46,241 nt of DNA from Zygnema cylindricum. Lineage: Eukaryota; Streptophyta; Zygnematophyceae; Zygnematales; Zygnemataceae. Every line of letters begins with the position of its first letter. The stretch's first letter is position 1. Location: positions 32,766 through 79,006 of the forward strand of contig JBBHKE010001183.1 of assembly GCA_037447655.1 (NCBI GenBank), written 5' to 3'. Made by a program: the position numbers and the translations under genes. Below are positions 20,032 through 30,828 of this stretch, one piece after another. Below the pieces are notes generated by a model. It was not told the origin of the DNA. It saw only the letters and a list, made by a program, of their open reading frames with translations, and did no database searches.

Positions 20032-20949
20032 TAGTCACTGAAAGATAGAGATGGTGGTTGAACCATAGCTTGTTTAGTTTAACAAAGAGTTAATTTTAGT
20101 TTACTAAAAAGAGACTGACGGACCCAGGACTTGATCCCGGTACATGCCGTCCGTCAGGTTAGCTAGTAACCGTCAGCTTTATCCTATTAGACTAGGACCA
20201 ATGCTAAATGCTATATGGGATGATAAATGTATATTTATTTAGGAGTGAACGAATTCATTTAACTGAAACTGTATACGTCATGCATAGATACAGTTTTGTA
20301 AAAGTAAAAAGTACGATACTATTTTGAAACGGATACCACGCATTTTTGTTTCGACAGGGAAACGAATATCACACAAGTATTTATGACGACTGAGATTTCG
20401 TTTTGGTTCGTATCCGACGGCGCACATCATCGCCGAGATCCTGAAATGGTCACTTTGGCGTTTAGTGACGTGGCATGATCTAGAGCCACGTGGAGAGATA
20501 ACATTCGGTCGCGGGAATTCAGAGGAATGTACGGACGAGTGAAAAGTGGACACGCGTCCGCTTAATAGCCTTGTCGTACATAGGTCGTATAAAAGGTACA
20601 CTAGCAGTAGTACATTTTGGTACGGTACAGTATTCTGATTGGTCCGTATTTCAATAGATAGGAGTTATTTGAGGGAATCAGGACCTAGAAAATTTTGGTA
20701 GGCAGTCACTTCTCTCTTTGAGAGTTTATACAAATTGGGATTTTTTCTGCCTCATAACTTATCGCCTGGTTCGGCGTCTTCAGAGATTCTTTTTCCTACA
20801 GACTCAAGGGAGTCCACGCTGCACAGGGCTGCAATCAGATTGTCTTCTTGTCTGCTTGGGTAGCAGTGGTTGTAATTGAAAGTGGGTTAGCTAATACCTA
20901 TCTAGAGGCTTGTTGTATTCTGTAGTCCAATGGAGGACACAAAATTGCA
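20032..20949 (+). repeat. Element B 3' LTR, 5'-truncated
   Basis: It starts at ATAGTCACTGAAAGATAGAG, which matches 13815 of the 5' LTR, and ends ACAAAATTGCA at 20949. It lacks the solo-LTR insertion and so shows the empty site. Confidence 0.85.
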
Positions 20950-21294
20950 AAACTTAGCGTAGCGACGAAGTCTGTCCCTAGCTGATTGTGCACACTCCAA
21001 AGACGTTTCCACGAAGAAATTAGCACGCGCTTTCTTCCTTCGAAACGACTAACTCCAAACGTTGACTTAAACACTTGTCGTCACAAGAAAACACCTGCAC
21101 GCAAAATGTGACACATACGCACGATAACATAAAGTGACGCGAAACGAAATAGTACATTTCATTCGCGGATAACAAAAGTACCGTCGTGAAACAACGTCGT
21201 ACATTTTGTATGATGACGTGATATTTCACGTCTAACAAATAAATGTTTGTATGTCGCTTCGCGAAAAATACCGCGAAACGACAATAACCCAACA
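20950..21294 (-). repeat. Element C 3' LTR, right fragment
   Basis: Matches 25420-25750 of the intact LTR, from AAAACTTAG through CAATAACCCAACA, with many substitutions. Confidence 0.85.
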
Positions 21295-22234
21295 ATCTCC
21301 CTTTTATTGTCGAAATCGCCAAACTTTTGAAAATAATCCAGGATCTGGCCGCCCCTCTCAAATACATCATGCGTAGTTGCTTTCGTTAGCAAATGTGCCG
21401 CCTCCTCTTTTGTCGGTACGTACGAAAATACAATCTCGTTCGCCGTAACCAAATCTCTTACAAAGTTTCAAACCATATAACGACTTTCGCAAATGTCATA
21501 CGTTTCCTTCCTGCAAAGGAGACACCTCTTCTAGTACCTTCATATATACCTTTTCCTCCAACTCACGATTTAAAAACGTAGTTTCCACGTCTATTTGATG
21601 GACGTGCTTCTTCCCCATTGTTGCAAGGGCAAAAATAATCCGTAGTGAGTCGAACTTTACCACTGGAGCATAAGTCTCCTTAAAATCAATTCCCTCATGT
21701 TGTTGGAAGCCCTTAAAACAAGCCTTGCCTTCTACTTAATAGTTCTACCCGGATTTCTAGTTTTTGTCTTGAAGACCCACTTTGCATCAATAACCTTTTT
21801 TCCCTCTTGTAATATCACTTCCTCAAAAGTTCGATTATCAACCACCGATTTAAATTCTTTCTCCCACGCCGGTTTCCACTTACTCTCCCAATCAACTGAC
21901 CTCCTAGCCTTGACATAAGATTAAGGGTCGCCGGTCATATTTTTTTAAGTGATTGCTATAAAAGAAACTTCGTCTCCTTAGCATCGGAAAGAAAAAAAAT
22001 GCGAATTCGATGCATTTTCCCCATGTCGATCGTAAGTGAGTTTCTCCGGTTTCTTCCCCTTTGTACTCCGAAAGCCCCTCCTAGTAACTTGCTCCTCTTC
22101 CTTTTCCTCTTTCTCTTCCTCATATTCAATTTCAATTTCCTTCTCACTCGATTTAGAGCTTTAAGATTTCCGAATGTTGGAAGGCACTCGGGAATCCAAA
22201 GATCCGTTACTCTTTTTTTCAAATTCAATTTCAA
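21159..22234 (-). pseudogene. pol: Element C RT fragment fused to RNase H tail
   Basis: Minus-strand reading gives an acidic linker, then early RT motifs in several frames: DAKWVFKTKT, the Y-A-P-V-V-K-F-D-S-L-R block, the H-Q-I-D-V-E-T-T-F-L block, and LYGLK at 21477-21466. Immediately after LYGLK the sequence jumps to the RNase H terminus (FVRDLVTANEIV, then EEAAHLLTKATTHDVF), ending in the LTR. The catalytic YVDD region, the rest of RT and most of RNase H are absent, a loss I estimate at well over 1 kb. Several stops and frameshifts also occur. Confidence 0.82.
21295..21305 (-). other. Element C polypurine tract
   Basis: On the minus strand AAAAGGGAGAT directly precedes the LTR start TGTTGGG. 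Confidence 0.7.
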
Positions 22235-22235
22235 C

Positions 22236-23320
22236 CTATTTCCCCAATTTCTTTTTTTGAGTTCTTACATTCGGTTCCTCAACGGATTCCGAATCCCTAA
22301 TATACGAAAAATTCTCAATTTCACTCTCCTCATAAAAATCCAAATTTTCTTTAAATTTCCCAACGGAATTTATGGCGGATTTGAGATCCTCATGAAAATC
22401 CACATTCCGAGATTCCTCCACGGTGTGACGAGCCGGATCATATGCTCGGTATAAATTCCCTTTTGCGCTATATCCAATAAAAAATCCCGGCCAACACCTT
22501 GGTGCAATTTTCCCTTTCTTCTTAATTGATTCCACATAAATCGTAGCATGACATCCCCAAATTCTCAAATGATGAACCGTGGGCTTTCAACCACTCCACA
22601 ATTCCTCTGATGTTTTACTTCCGGAAACCGAAGTGAGTCTTTGGTTACAAATGTAATTAGCCGTAAGAATTACATCTCCCAAAAAAAACATCTCTCGTCC
22701 GAAGCTATGAACCATCGCACGTACCATTTTGTTTAAGGTACGATTCTTCCTCTCGGACACTCCGTTTGACTCCGGAGAATAACGCACCGTGAATTGATGC
22801 CTTATCCCCCACTCCTTACAATACCCCTCAAAAAAAACAAACTCCCCTCCATCGTCCGACCGAATGGACTTAAACTTCTTATCAATTTGCCTCTTGGCCA
22901 TTACATGCCATTCTTTAAATTTTTCAAATGCATCCGATTTCTTTTTCAATAAATACACCCATGACTTCCAAGAGAAGTCATCAACAATCACCAAAGTACA
23001 CTTATACCTCCAATTGTCTTGGGTTTAATATGTCCACAAAGATCGATGTGAACAACCTCTAAAGGACTTTGAACTCGATGCTTGATGTCTTTATTCGGAT
23101 GGGATTTCCGAATTTGACGTCCTTTGCTATATCCTCCGCATCCGTTCACATTCTCACCGGATGCAAAGTCCAAACCCCTCACCAAAAAATGACGAATCAT
23201 CTTCTTCAAACTTAGCTCGGATGTGTGACACATCCAATGATGCCATAAGGTAAGATCACCTTTCAACTCCGAAATTTGATGTGAAATTCCCTCGGTGGGA
23301 AATTCAAATTTCGGCCTTCT
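22236..23320 (-). pseudogene. pol: Element C integrase, degenerate
   Basis: The zinc domain WHHWMCHTS has its histidines, but the second CxxC cysteine is lost (GCGGYSKGRQ). A frameshift near 22990 leads into the core: VIVDDFSWKSWVYLL (first Asp), RSDDGGEFV (second Asp), and SNGVSERKNRT (Glu), so the DD35E triad survives. A TGA after EELWSG (near 22587) replaces an expected Arg codon. The C-terminal part HHLRIWGCHATIYV and FFIGYSAKG follows, ending in an acidic linker. Confidence 0.85.
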
Positions 23321-24022
23321 CTATAAGAGCTGACTATGATTCGCATCCGTTACAACTCTTTCTCCAATTACATTCGCTTTCTCATTCCAAATCTGAATAG
23401 ATTGATCACCTCTCGCAAGTAAGCGTCCACCACTCTTTTGGATTTGTGGAACACTTAACAAATTGACCGAATAGTCCGGAATATAAAGAGTATTTTGAAG
23501 ACGATACTCCGCCGATTTCTCCTTCCCATCAATATCCCATGAAAGGAGATAAAGTCGAACCGTGCCAACCGTTCCAACAGAAATGACATGGCCGCTTACA
23601 ACCGTAATAAACTTTGGAACCGTAAGTTTCCTCATGTCATCAAACAAAGTGGCATCGGTGCAAACATGATGAGATACCCCCATATCAATAATCCACCCTT
23701 TCTCCAAATTTCCTCCACTACTTATCGAATCAAGGGTAAGGTTAAGAACAGGAAAAACATCACCGGTTTCATTACCATAGTCAAAGTAATTTGCATTACC
23801 ATAACCACGACCACCACTGCGGCTTCCTCCTCAGCCGCCACTTCGGCCGCCTCTATCACCTCCTCTACCTCCTCTACCTCCTCTTCCACCTCCGGAATCT
23901 CCACTCTTCGCATAACAGTGAGGACTCGTATGCCCCCACTTACCACAAAAATGACATTGCTTGTCTATATCCGGACAAGAGGAAGACAAATTTCCAAGCC
24001 GGTTACACCGGTAGCATGTCAC
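23321..24022 (-). pseudogene. Element C nucleocapsid knuckles and protease
   Basis: One frame with a single internal stop after a Gly/Arg-rich run. It holds two zinc knuckles: CYRCNRLGNLSSSC, whose His is replaced by Asn, and an intact CHFCGKWGHTSPHC. The protease box reads WIIDMGVSHHVC: the usual D-S/T-G-A is D-M-G-V (Met codon 23683-23681), expected to abolish aspartic protease activity. The frame ends with a TAG at about 23322 and continues into the integrase zinc domain. Confidence 0.8.
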
Positions 24023-24954
24023 ATTGGAAAGATCCGAAGGGACCTTGGAGTACGACCTTGCTCCCTCTTGTTGCCTCGGCCGCCACCACCACCTCTCGGG
24101 CCACCTCCTCTACCATCTCCTCTACCAACGGCATAGCTAAGATCCGAGGTTTCGGAAGTAGTAGAGTTGAGAACTCCTCCTCCACGTGAAGAAGCCGATG
24201 GAGTTCCCTCCGACATTTTGATAAAATTGATGGTAAATCCAAAGGTGTTATCCGCATTCGCTCGTAAAATAATTTTAAAAAGCGAAAGCTTGTCCGGTAA
24301 AGCATTAAAGAAAACGCTCAATTTATCCGCATCCAAGATAACTCGACCATTGTTGAGTAATTGCTCAAGTATAATATTGAAGAGCTTCACGGCATCATCC
24401 ATCACTTCATTTCGTTTAATTTTGAAGTTCATAAAGTCCATATGAACATATTGACCCTTGTTCTCAACGCCTTTCTCATATTGCTCCTCAAGTGCTTGCC
24501 AACACTCAATGGCCGTGCCGTGAGCGAGGAAATGATCACGCACGGAAGAAGTGCAATTCTTCATCAAACTGGTCAATACCGAGATATCCTTCAACCTCCA
24601 TTGAGCACGTGCCTTACTCTCGAGTGGCATTTTCTCTTCTCCATTGACAATCCTCCAATGTTTTTTGAGAATAAGTTGGCATGAAATAAACTTCTTCCAA
24701 ACGGCATAATTGGAGCCATTAAAGGCCACGGATTTCCTCGACATATTATATTTTTCTTTGTTTTCCAATCCTTCGTCAAACTCAGACTCTTCTTCTTCTA
24801 TTTTCGACTTTCCCTTCCTAATCCTCTCTTTTCTCTCACTCTCATTAGCTCTTCCATTGAATGGGTCAATAGCCGAAAAGGAAGTGTTTTCTTTGCTCTC
24901 ACTCGGTTGAGTTTGAAAACGCGAATCTACATATCTCATAAGTGAGTCAAACAT
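24019..24954 (-). CDS. gag: Element C gag
   Basis: An open frame of 311 codons starts at ATG 24954-24952. An in-frame TGA lies upstream, so this start is well placed, about 150 nt after the PBS and outside the LTR, unlike Elements A, B and D. Copia-type gag features are visible: FNGSNYAVWKKFISCQL, ECWQALEEQYEKG, ADKLSVFFNALPDKLS, then a Gly/Arg-rich RGDGRGGGPRGGGGGRG segment. The last ~20 residues come from a frameshift near 24030; the original frame continues at 24022. It would form the capsid-like particle. Confidence 0.8.
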   Translation of the reverse strand: MFDSLMRYVDSRFQTQPSESKENTSFSAIDPFNGRANESERKERIRKGKSKIEEEESEFDEGLENKEKYNMSRKSVAFNGSNYAVWKKFISCQLILKKHWRIVNGEEKMPLESKARAQWRLKDISVLTSLMKNCTSSVRDHFLAHGTAIECWQALEEQYEKGVENKGQYVHMDFMNFKIKRNEVMDDAVKLFNIILEQLLNNGRVILDADKLSVFFNALPDKLSLFKIILRANADNTFGFTINFIKMSEGTPSASSRGGGVLNSTTSETSDLSYAVGRGDGRGGGPRGGGGGRGNKREQGRTPRSLRIFPM

Positions 24955-25101
24955 TTCCTCGAACTTTCTCTCTGTATTTTCGGGTCAAATTGAGAACCCG
25001 AAAAACTAAACTCTCTTGCTCTCTCCGAAGTCTATATGGGGGAAGGAGTATTTCTATTATTCTTCCTCCCCATGCGCTCCCTCTCTATCTCCGAAGCACT
25101 A

Positions 25102-25113
25102 GCTCCGATACCA
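25102..25113 (-). other. Element C primer binding site (initiator tRNA-Met 3' end)
   Basis: The minus strand reads TGGTATCGGAGC two nucleotides after the LTR end ACA. It is the same site type as Element A. Confidence 0.85.
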
Positions 25114-25115
25114 AT

Positions 25116-25750
25116 TGTAGGATGTTTAACAAAAGACATTCACTCGAAATAATCCACAAAACATAAATCATTACACAGCGGAAGCTCATAAAAGATAGGA
25201 GGAATATTCAAGCAAAATGATTTATAATTGTTCTTGGCCGAAGCCTCTTTACATCATCACTCTTCACTCTTCTCTCTCTTCTGTCTTTTTAAGCAAATTC
25301 TACTCCAAGATTAATCATCTAAGATAGATTGATTAATAAGATTCAATACTTAACACATGTACAATGCTTCCTATATGCTCGCTACTCTGCACTAAGAGAC
25401 AACAAGGTAAGACAAGCAAAACTTAGAGAAGCTTAAGTTTTCCCTACGACGTTTATACGCAAGGACGTTTCAACGAAGAAAGTAGCACGCGCTTTCCTTC
25501 AAAACGACTTACTCCAAACGTTGACTTAAACACATGTCGACACACGAAAATACCTACACGCAAAATGTGACACATGCGCACGGAAACATAGAGTGACGCG
25601 AAACGAAATAGTACATTTCGTTCGCGGATAACAAAAGCGCCGCCGCAAAATGACGTCATACATTTTGTATGATGACGTGATACTTCACGTCTAACAAATA
25701 AATGTTAGTATGCCGCTTTGCAAAAATCGCGAAATGACAATAACCCAACA
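25116..25750 (-). repeat. Element C 5' LTR, complete
   Basis: 635 bp. On the minus strand it begins TGTTGGGTTATTG and ends ATCCTACA. The plus strand contains a CT-rich stretch near 25258-25286. Confidence 0.88.
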
Positions 25751-26843
25751 TAAAAATTAGATACGTTCCGCGATGGAAGCGATGACAAAATTGCACGCCG
25801 TAAGCCATGTGCCTTCGAACAGGTGGATGCCGATCCACCAAAAGCGACGAGAAAATCTTTGACAGAGGATATTCGTTGTCGCTACCTTTTCCATCTCAGC
25901 TTTCGTGGAAGGGATTTTGGGTTTGAAAAAATCCCAATTTTTATTTTTATTTATTTTTATTGCATTTAAACAAATTTAGTAAAATGATACAGTGCGCACG
26001 CACGTACAAATCTGACATGTGATTAAGATTTTGGATACGAGGCTTTAAGTGGGTCAAAGATTTTGGTCCGTACCGATGCCCGCTAAGAGCCTCGCTGACA
26101 ACGCGTCTGGAATGGTCGTCGCCACAGGTGGAAAGTACGAGGTTTTCGGCATGATACACCACGTGGCACGCATGGATGTCAATTAAAGAAGTACTGTATA
26201 GTACAGTACACCGCCAATGGCTATTAGCGTATTAAACGTTAATTCGTTCCCGTTTTTTTTTTCCAAATTCTTAAATAGCATAAATTATTATGTTTTTTCC
26301 TTTACGCCATTTAGGGTTTTTTGTCCAATTTGCGTAAAAACGAAAGTACGTTCTCATTTAAATAGTATGATGTGCGGTAATTGTCAGACCATACATCATT
26401 GTACCTTTTTAAGTATAGTTAATGAGTTTTAGTAACGACAGACGCATGAGAATATGCGCTCTAAAAAGGGGATGAAATCGGGCTGTCAAATATCACGTTC
26501 GCACATATTCGTCCAACAACCACGTTTCGACTGTGTGAACGTACGATTTGTGTATGATTTGTCAAAAATGCAAAAAAATAACACACTCCAACTAAAAGAT
26601 TTATGGATATCCACACTTTTATTTATTGTTGCTAACAATATCCATAGAATATTAATAAACCCTCATCTTAAATATGTGTTTGCATTCAACACTGGCTACT
26701 AAGGGAAATCTTTTATCATTGAGAACGCGGAATTATAAAACCTAATAATAGTCTGGTGTTAGGAGACGTTGCAAACTGAAATCTCACGGTTATGCGACAT
26801 ATACCTGCTCTGGTCGACGTAAGGATTGAAATCAATTTCATTA
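25751..26843. other. Non-coding DNA with one palindrome
   Basis: A loose AGCGAC...GTCGCT pair at 25843-25883 belongs to the palindrome family. A short perfect hairpin GTACTGTA-TAG-TACAGTAC lies at 26191-26209. Otherwise this is AT-rich with no gene I can support. Confidence 0.45.
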
Positions 26844-27947
26844 GGGAATTGATCATGACAATGACTGTTTTGGTTGCGCACAGTCACTTACGTCATTTTG
26901 TCAAAAAATGTACGTTTGAAGTACACATTGGTACAAATAAGCACCGTTGAGTACAAATTTGACGGTCAATCGCTTGGACAATTTTGACTTTCACAATATT
27001 GTGTCAACCATTTAAAATTTTGCCGCGCTTGCGAACGTTGACCATCATAATAAAATTAAAAATTCACACGGCCGGCGAACGTTTACGGTAACAGATATGC
27101 GGCAACCACATGTAAATAAAAGTGTTGCATACAGTCACTTTTTGTCGTTACATGAGCCCCACGGTGAGAGCACAGCCGCAAAATTGTAATTTAATCGTCT
27201 AAGCGTTACATTGAACTTAGACGCAAAGTGAAACGAAACCTCTTTAAACTGAAGTACCATAAGTCTTGTACGTAATTATTAAAACGCACGAAAGGAAATA
27301 AACTGTGTGCACTATAATTAAACGAACCGGCGTAAAAATATCAATTGAAATTAAATGAAAAAAATGCGCGTCGTCATGCGCAACGAAATCGAGCCACACT
27401 ATCTACGAATTAACATATTACATTGACAGCGAAATGTTAGGATATTGGGCAAATCGGCGTCGGCCGAAATCGCGCCGTCAAATGTTTTGTTCGGTTCGTG
27501 TCAGTTATGTTTTGTTTCGTTCGGTATTGTACTTTTGTGTCGGTTTGGTTTGGTGCGAGCGGTATTCATTTGCACGAATCGCACGTTGGTCGATTTCGAG
27601 GAAATGTTGCGGCTAAGTGCTCTCACCGTGGGGCTCATGTAACGACAAAAAGTGACTGTCTGCAACACTTTTATTTACATGTGGTTGCCGCAGTTTTGTT
27701 ACCGTAAATGTTCGCCGGCCGTGTGAATTTTTAATTTTATTATGACGGTCGACGTTCGCAAGCGCGGCAAAATTTTAAACGGTTGACACAATATTTTGAA
27801 AGTCGAAGTTGTCCAAGCGATTGACCGTCAAATTTGTACTCAACGGTGCTTTATTTGTACCAATGTGTACTTCAAACATACATTTTTTAACAAAATGACG
27901 TAAGTGCCTGTGCGCAACCAAAACAGTCACTGTCATGATCAATTCCC
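26844..27947. mobile_element. Foldback DNA element with about 340-bp inverted arms
   Basis: The left arm 26844-27183 (GGGAATTGATCATG...) is the reverse complement of the right arm 27604-27947 (...CATGATCAATTCCC) at roughly nine in ten positions. They are separated by about 420 nt of unique DNA. The element is flanked by a perfect 8-bp duplication TTTCATTA (26836-26843 and 27948-27955), the signature of integration with an 8-bp staggered cut, as in hAT-type transposition. No transposase is encoded, so it would be non-autonomous. Superfamily is inferred only from the duplication length. Confidence 0.85.
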
Positions 27948-29050
27948 TTTCATTATTCTCGGAAATAGTCAAAGTTAACGTACAAACATTTAACGTAATA
28001 TAAAAATCCGTATACAAATCCGTAGTCAGATTAAACGTCCATTTTTTTTTTTCTCGCAAGATACTGGTAGTACGTACCTTGAATTTTCAAAATCAAATTG
28101 TTTGCTCTCACGACCAGCGCGGATCTAGTCGGATTTTTGGGCAGCGTAGCGGCAGTCTTGGGTTAACAAACGGTCAACAGTAATGACTGGTCAGAGCGAC
28201 ATAGAACTGGTTAGCAGTTCAATTCCGAAGCGTGATAGGATTTTGATATGACCTATTTCTGCCATAATATCGCTGCGTAGTGCATCGGTGACATCGTACC
28301 GTAGAAATAGGTAATATCGGTGCGTCGCACAGTATCGTCATTGGGGCCAGTGCGTATCGCGAATTCTTATTCGTCTGGCAATACATCAGATTGCAATGTG
28401 GTACGGCACCCCATCCCGAACTTCTATTAATTTAATTATGCTCAATGATTTGTATCGTACTATTCTTCTAGTCAAATTTCAGTATTTCACAGAAAAATAG
28501 AGAAATTTCAGAGGGAAAAATATGGGCAAAGCACGTCATCGTAGACGTTTTTTATTGGCGTTCGCTCACAATGTCTGGCAACCGTTTTCTTTTTGCCGTT
28601 GGAATCCTGCCAAATTTGTACAAACTGCGTACGGAATTAGAGACGCTTACGTGACACCGAAAACAGTACATGCGTCGCGTCTTTATCAAGATAATCCAAA
28701 ACCGGATTCATAAAACTGGAGAATCACAGCTGTAACATAGAACAGTTAAATCTCTCCCTACATATAGTCACTTCTAATTCTAAAGACTGCCTTTTTGTAC
28801 AAACTTCGTACCGCTAAGATCGTTTTTTGTACAAAACGACACGCTCAATGTACGGCCATATGTCTGTTGGCGACCGCTTTGACGTCACCGATTCTGCCCG
28901 TCAGCAATACAAATCAACGGCCAAAATTTTCTTTCGTCGGGAAGTGACGTCCAATCAGAATCGTTTGCTTCTCAACGGTTCAAAAAATTCAAATCTGTCT
29001 TCATTTGAAAATTGAGCATTTATGAAAGTCGTCCTCAGTTCGCAATTCTA
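27948..29050. other. Non-coding DNA
   Basis: No supported gene. A 10-nt inverted repeat ACCTATTTCT/AGAAATAGGT spans about 28251-28322. The short frame at 28522-28713 has a start codon and basic residues but nothing I recognise. Confidence 0.4.
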
Positions 29051-29342
29051 CAGTAGAGTGGATTAGGCTCTCCCTCTTTATCTCTCTTTCTCTCCCTTCC
29101 CTCTCTCTACCTCTCTCTCACCCTCTTTCTATCTTTCTCCATTTGTAGCTCCGTTCTAAGCTCCCCCCGTTCGAATAATTGTCTCCCTCCCATATCACTC
29201 CCCCTGTCTCTGTCTCTCTTCATATCCCTTTCCCTGACTCTCTCTCTTTTCCTTTCTTTTCTTCACTGTGTCTCTCCGGCTACGATCTTTCCACTTCTCT
29301 ATTCCTGATTCTCCTCTTTTATCTCTCTCCTTCCTTTCTCCC

Positions 29343-29441
<99 letters not shown>

Positions 29442-29460
29442 TCTCTCCTATGTTTGCCAT
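29051..29460. repeat. Pyrimidine tract with (CT)n microsatellite
   Basis: C/T-rich DNA ends in an almost uninterrupted (CT) run at about 29347-29439, roughly 46 units. A short (TTTC)n run follows at about 29541-29560. The long Ser-Leu and Arg-Glu frames here are artefacts. Confidence 0.9.
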
Positions 29461-29674
29461 CCCCTCCATGGTTTTTAACGGAAAACGGAAAACGGAAAGC
29501 CTTCACATGTAACAAAAACAGAATTCTGGCTGTAAGTTATTTCTTTCTTTCTTTCTTTCGCTGATCTTTCTTTGTTATTTATTTATTACCATTTATTTTA
29601 TTGTATCGTATTATATTTAATAATTTCCTTTCGCATGTAATTTCAGGCGACTTAATTTTTTGGCCATTGGGTTT

Positions 29675-30250
29675 CTGGTAGGGGAGAGGGAGAGGGAGGG
29701 GAGGAGGGAGAAGTGGAGGAAGAGGGAACAGTAATTGGAGAGGAGGAGAGAGAGAAAGAGGGGGATCGAGAGGGAAAAGGAGTGGAGATTAGGAAGGGAG
29801 AGAAAGAGGGAGAAAGTAGAGAAAGAGGGAGAGAGAAGGAGAGAGAGAGGGAGTGGCAGAGGGAGAAGGAGAGGTAGTGGCAGAGGGAGAAGGAGAGGGA
29901 GTAGGAAATGGAGAAGGGGAGGGGAGGGAGAGTGGAGAGGAAGAGGAGGAGGAAGAGGGCGAGGGAATTAGGAAAAGGAAAGGAAAAGGTGGAGGGTGAG
30001 GTGGAGGGGGAGGAGGAGAAGAAGTAAGAAGGGAGAAGAGGAGGGAGACAGGGAAGGGGAGGAAGAGGGAGAGGTGAGAAAGCAGGCGAGGGCAAGGAAA
30101 AGGCAAGCTGGGGAAGAGAGGGGAAGGGAGGGGGATAAAAGGAGGTAGAGAGGGAGGTAAATATAGAGTTAGAGAAGGATACGGAGAGGGAAAGGAAGGC
30201 ATTTATTAGAAGTAATGGAAAGATGACAGAAAGGGAGGAGGAGGGAGAGG
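29675..30250. repeat. Purine-rich (G/A) tract
   Basis: Nearly all G and A on the plus strand, with weak GGGAGAGGGAG-like periodicity. It is the mirror of the pyrimidine tract about 200 nt upstream. Confidence 0.85.
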
Positions 30251-30444
30251 TGTGGTAGGAAAAAATGTTTTCCTGTTTCAAAAAAAGTCGAATAGGAAAG
30301 ACTCTAACAGCCTAAAAAAAAAAAACAAAATAAACGATCAAAACAAAATGTTCACACATTTTTTTTTACCTTTTTTTTTCTTTTACCATTCGTTGTCATA
30401 TTTAATTTTACCTTACATATTATTGTTTTCTAAAATAAACTGCT

Positions 30445-30623
<179 letters not shown>

Positions 30624-30792
30624 NNNNNNNNNNNNNNNNNNNNNNNNNNNNNNNNNNNNNNNNNNNNNNNNNNNNNNNNNNNNNNNNNNNNNNNNNNNNN
30701 NNNNNNNNNNNNNNNNNNNNNNNNNNNNNNNNNNNNNNNNNNNNNNNNNNNNNNNNNNNNNNNNNNNNNNNNNNNNNNNNNNNNNNNNNNNN
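30624..30792. other. Assembly gap
   Basis: 169 unknown bases between the CT array and the candidate host gene. Part of that gene's 5' end or promoter may be missing here. Confidence 0.99.
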
Positions 30793-30828
30793 GGCCTTTT
30801 TTAGGCAATTTCTGCCCCCTCCCCTCCT

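Larger units (their letters stand above)
13701..20949 (+). mobile_element. Element B: decayed plus-strand Ty1/copia element with half-tRNA primer site
   Basis: The 5' LTR spans 13701-15978 and carries a solo-LTR insertion. PBS is 15979-15990, then a degenerate gag-pol and a 5'-truncated 3' LTR (20032-20949). It sits inside the 3' LTR of Element C: both flanks carry AAACTT of the Element C sequence, consistent with target duplication, though the left terminus is uncertain by about four bases. The polyprotein has many stops and frameshifts, and its RT active site reads YVDN. The 3' end of RNase H, the PPT and the first ~115 nt of the 3' LTR are deleted at 20031. Confidence 0.88.
13389..25750 (-). 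mobile_element. Element C: decayed minus-strand Ty1/copia element, split by Element B
   Basis: The complete LTR is 25116-25750. The other LTR is in two parts, 13389-13700 and 20950-21294, because Element B inserted into it. Minus-strand order is LTR, PBS (25113-25102), gag, zinc knuckles, protease, integrase, a truncated RT fused to an RNase H tail, PPT, LTR. Outer flanks are GAAAA (13384-13388) and TAAAA (25751-25755), a plausible 5-bp target duplication with one change. Many stops and frameshifts make it inactive. It must predate Element B. Confidence 0.88.

Noticed and set aside
23588-24136. 182-codon plus-strand Ser/Thr-rich ORF
   Set aside because: It is antisense to the Gly/Arg-rich nucleocapsid region of Element C.
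29179-29564. Open frames encoding long Ser-Leu or Arg-Glu repeats
   Set aside because: They are translations of the (CT)n/(GA)n microsatellite in several frames and both strands, with no independent coding signal.
29652-30281. 209-codon minus-strand Ser/Pro/Leu-rich frame
   Set aside because: It is the reverse of the purine tract; stops are simply rare in such composition.
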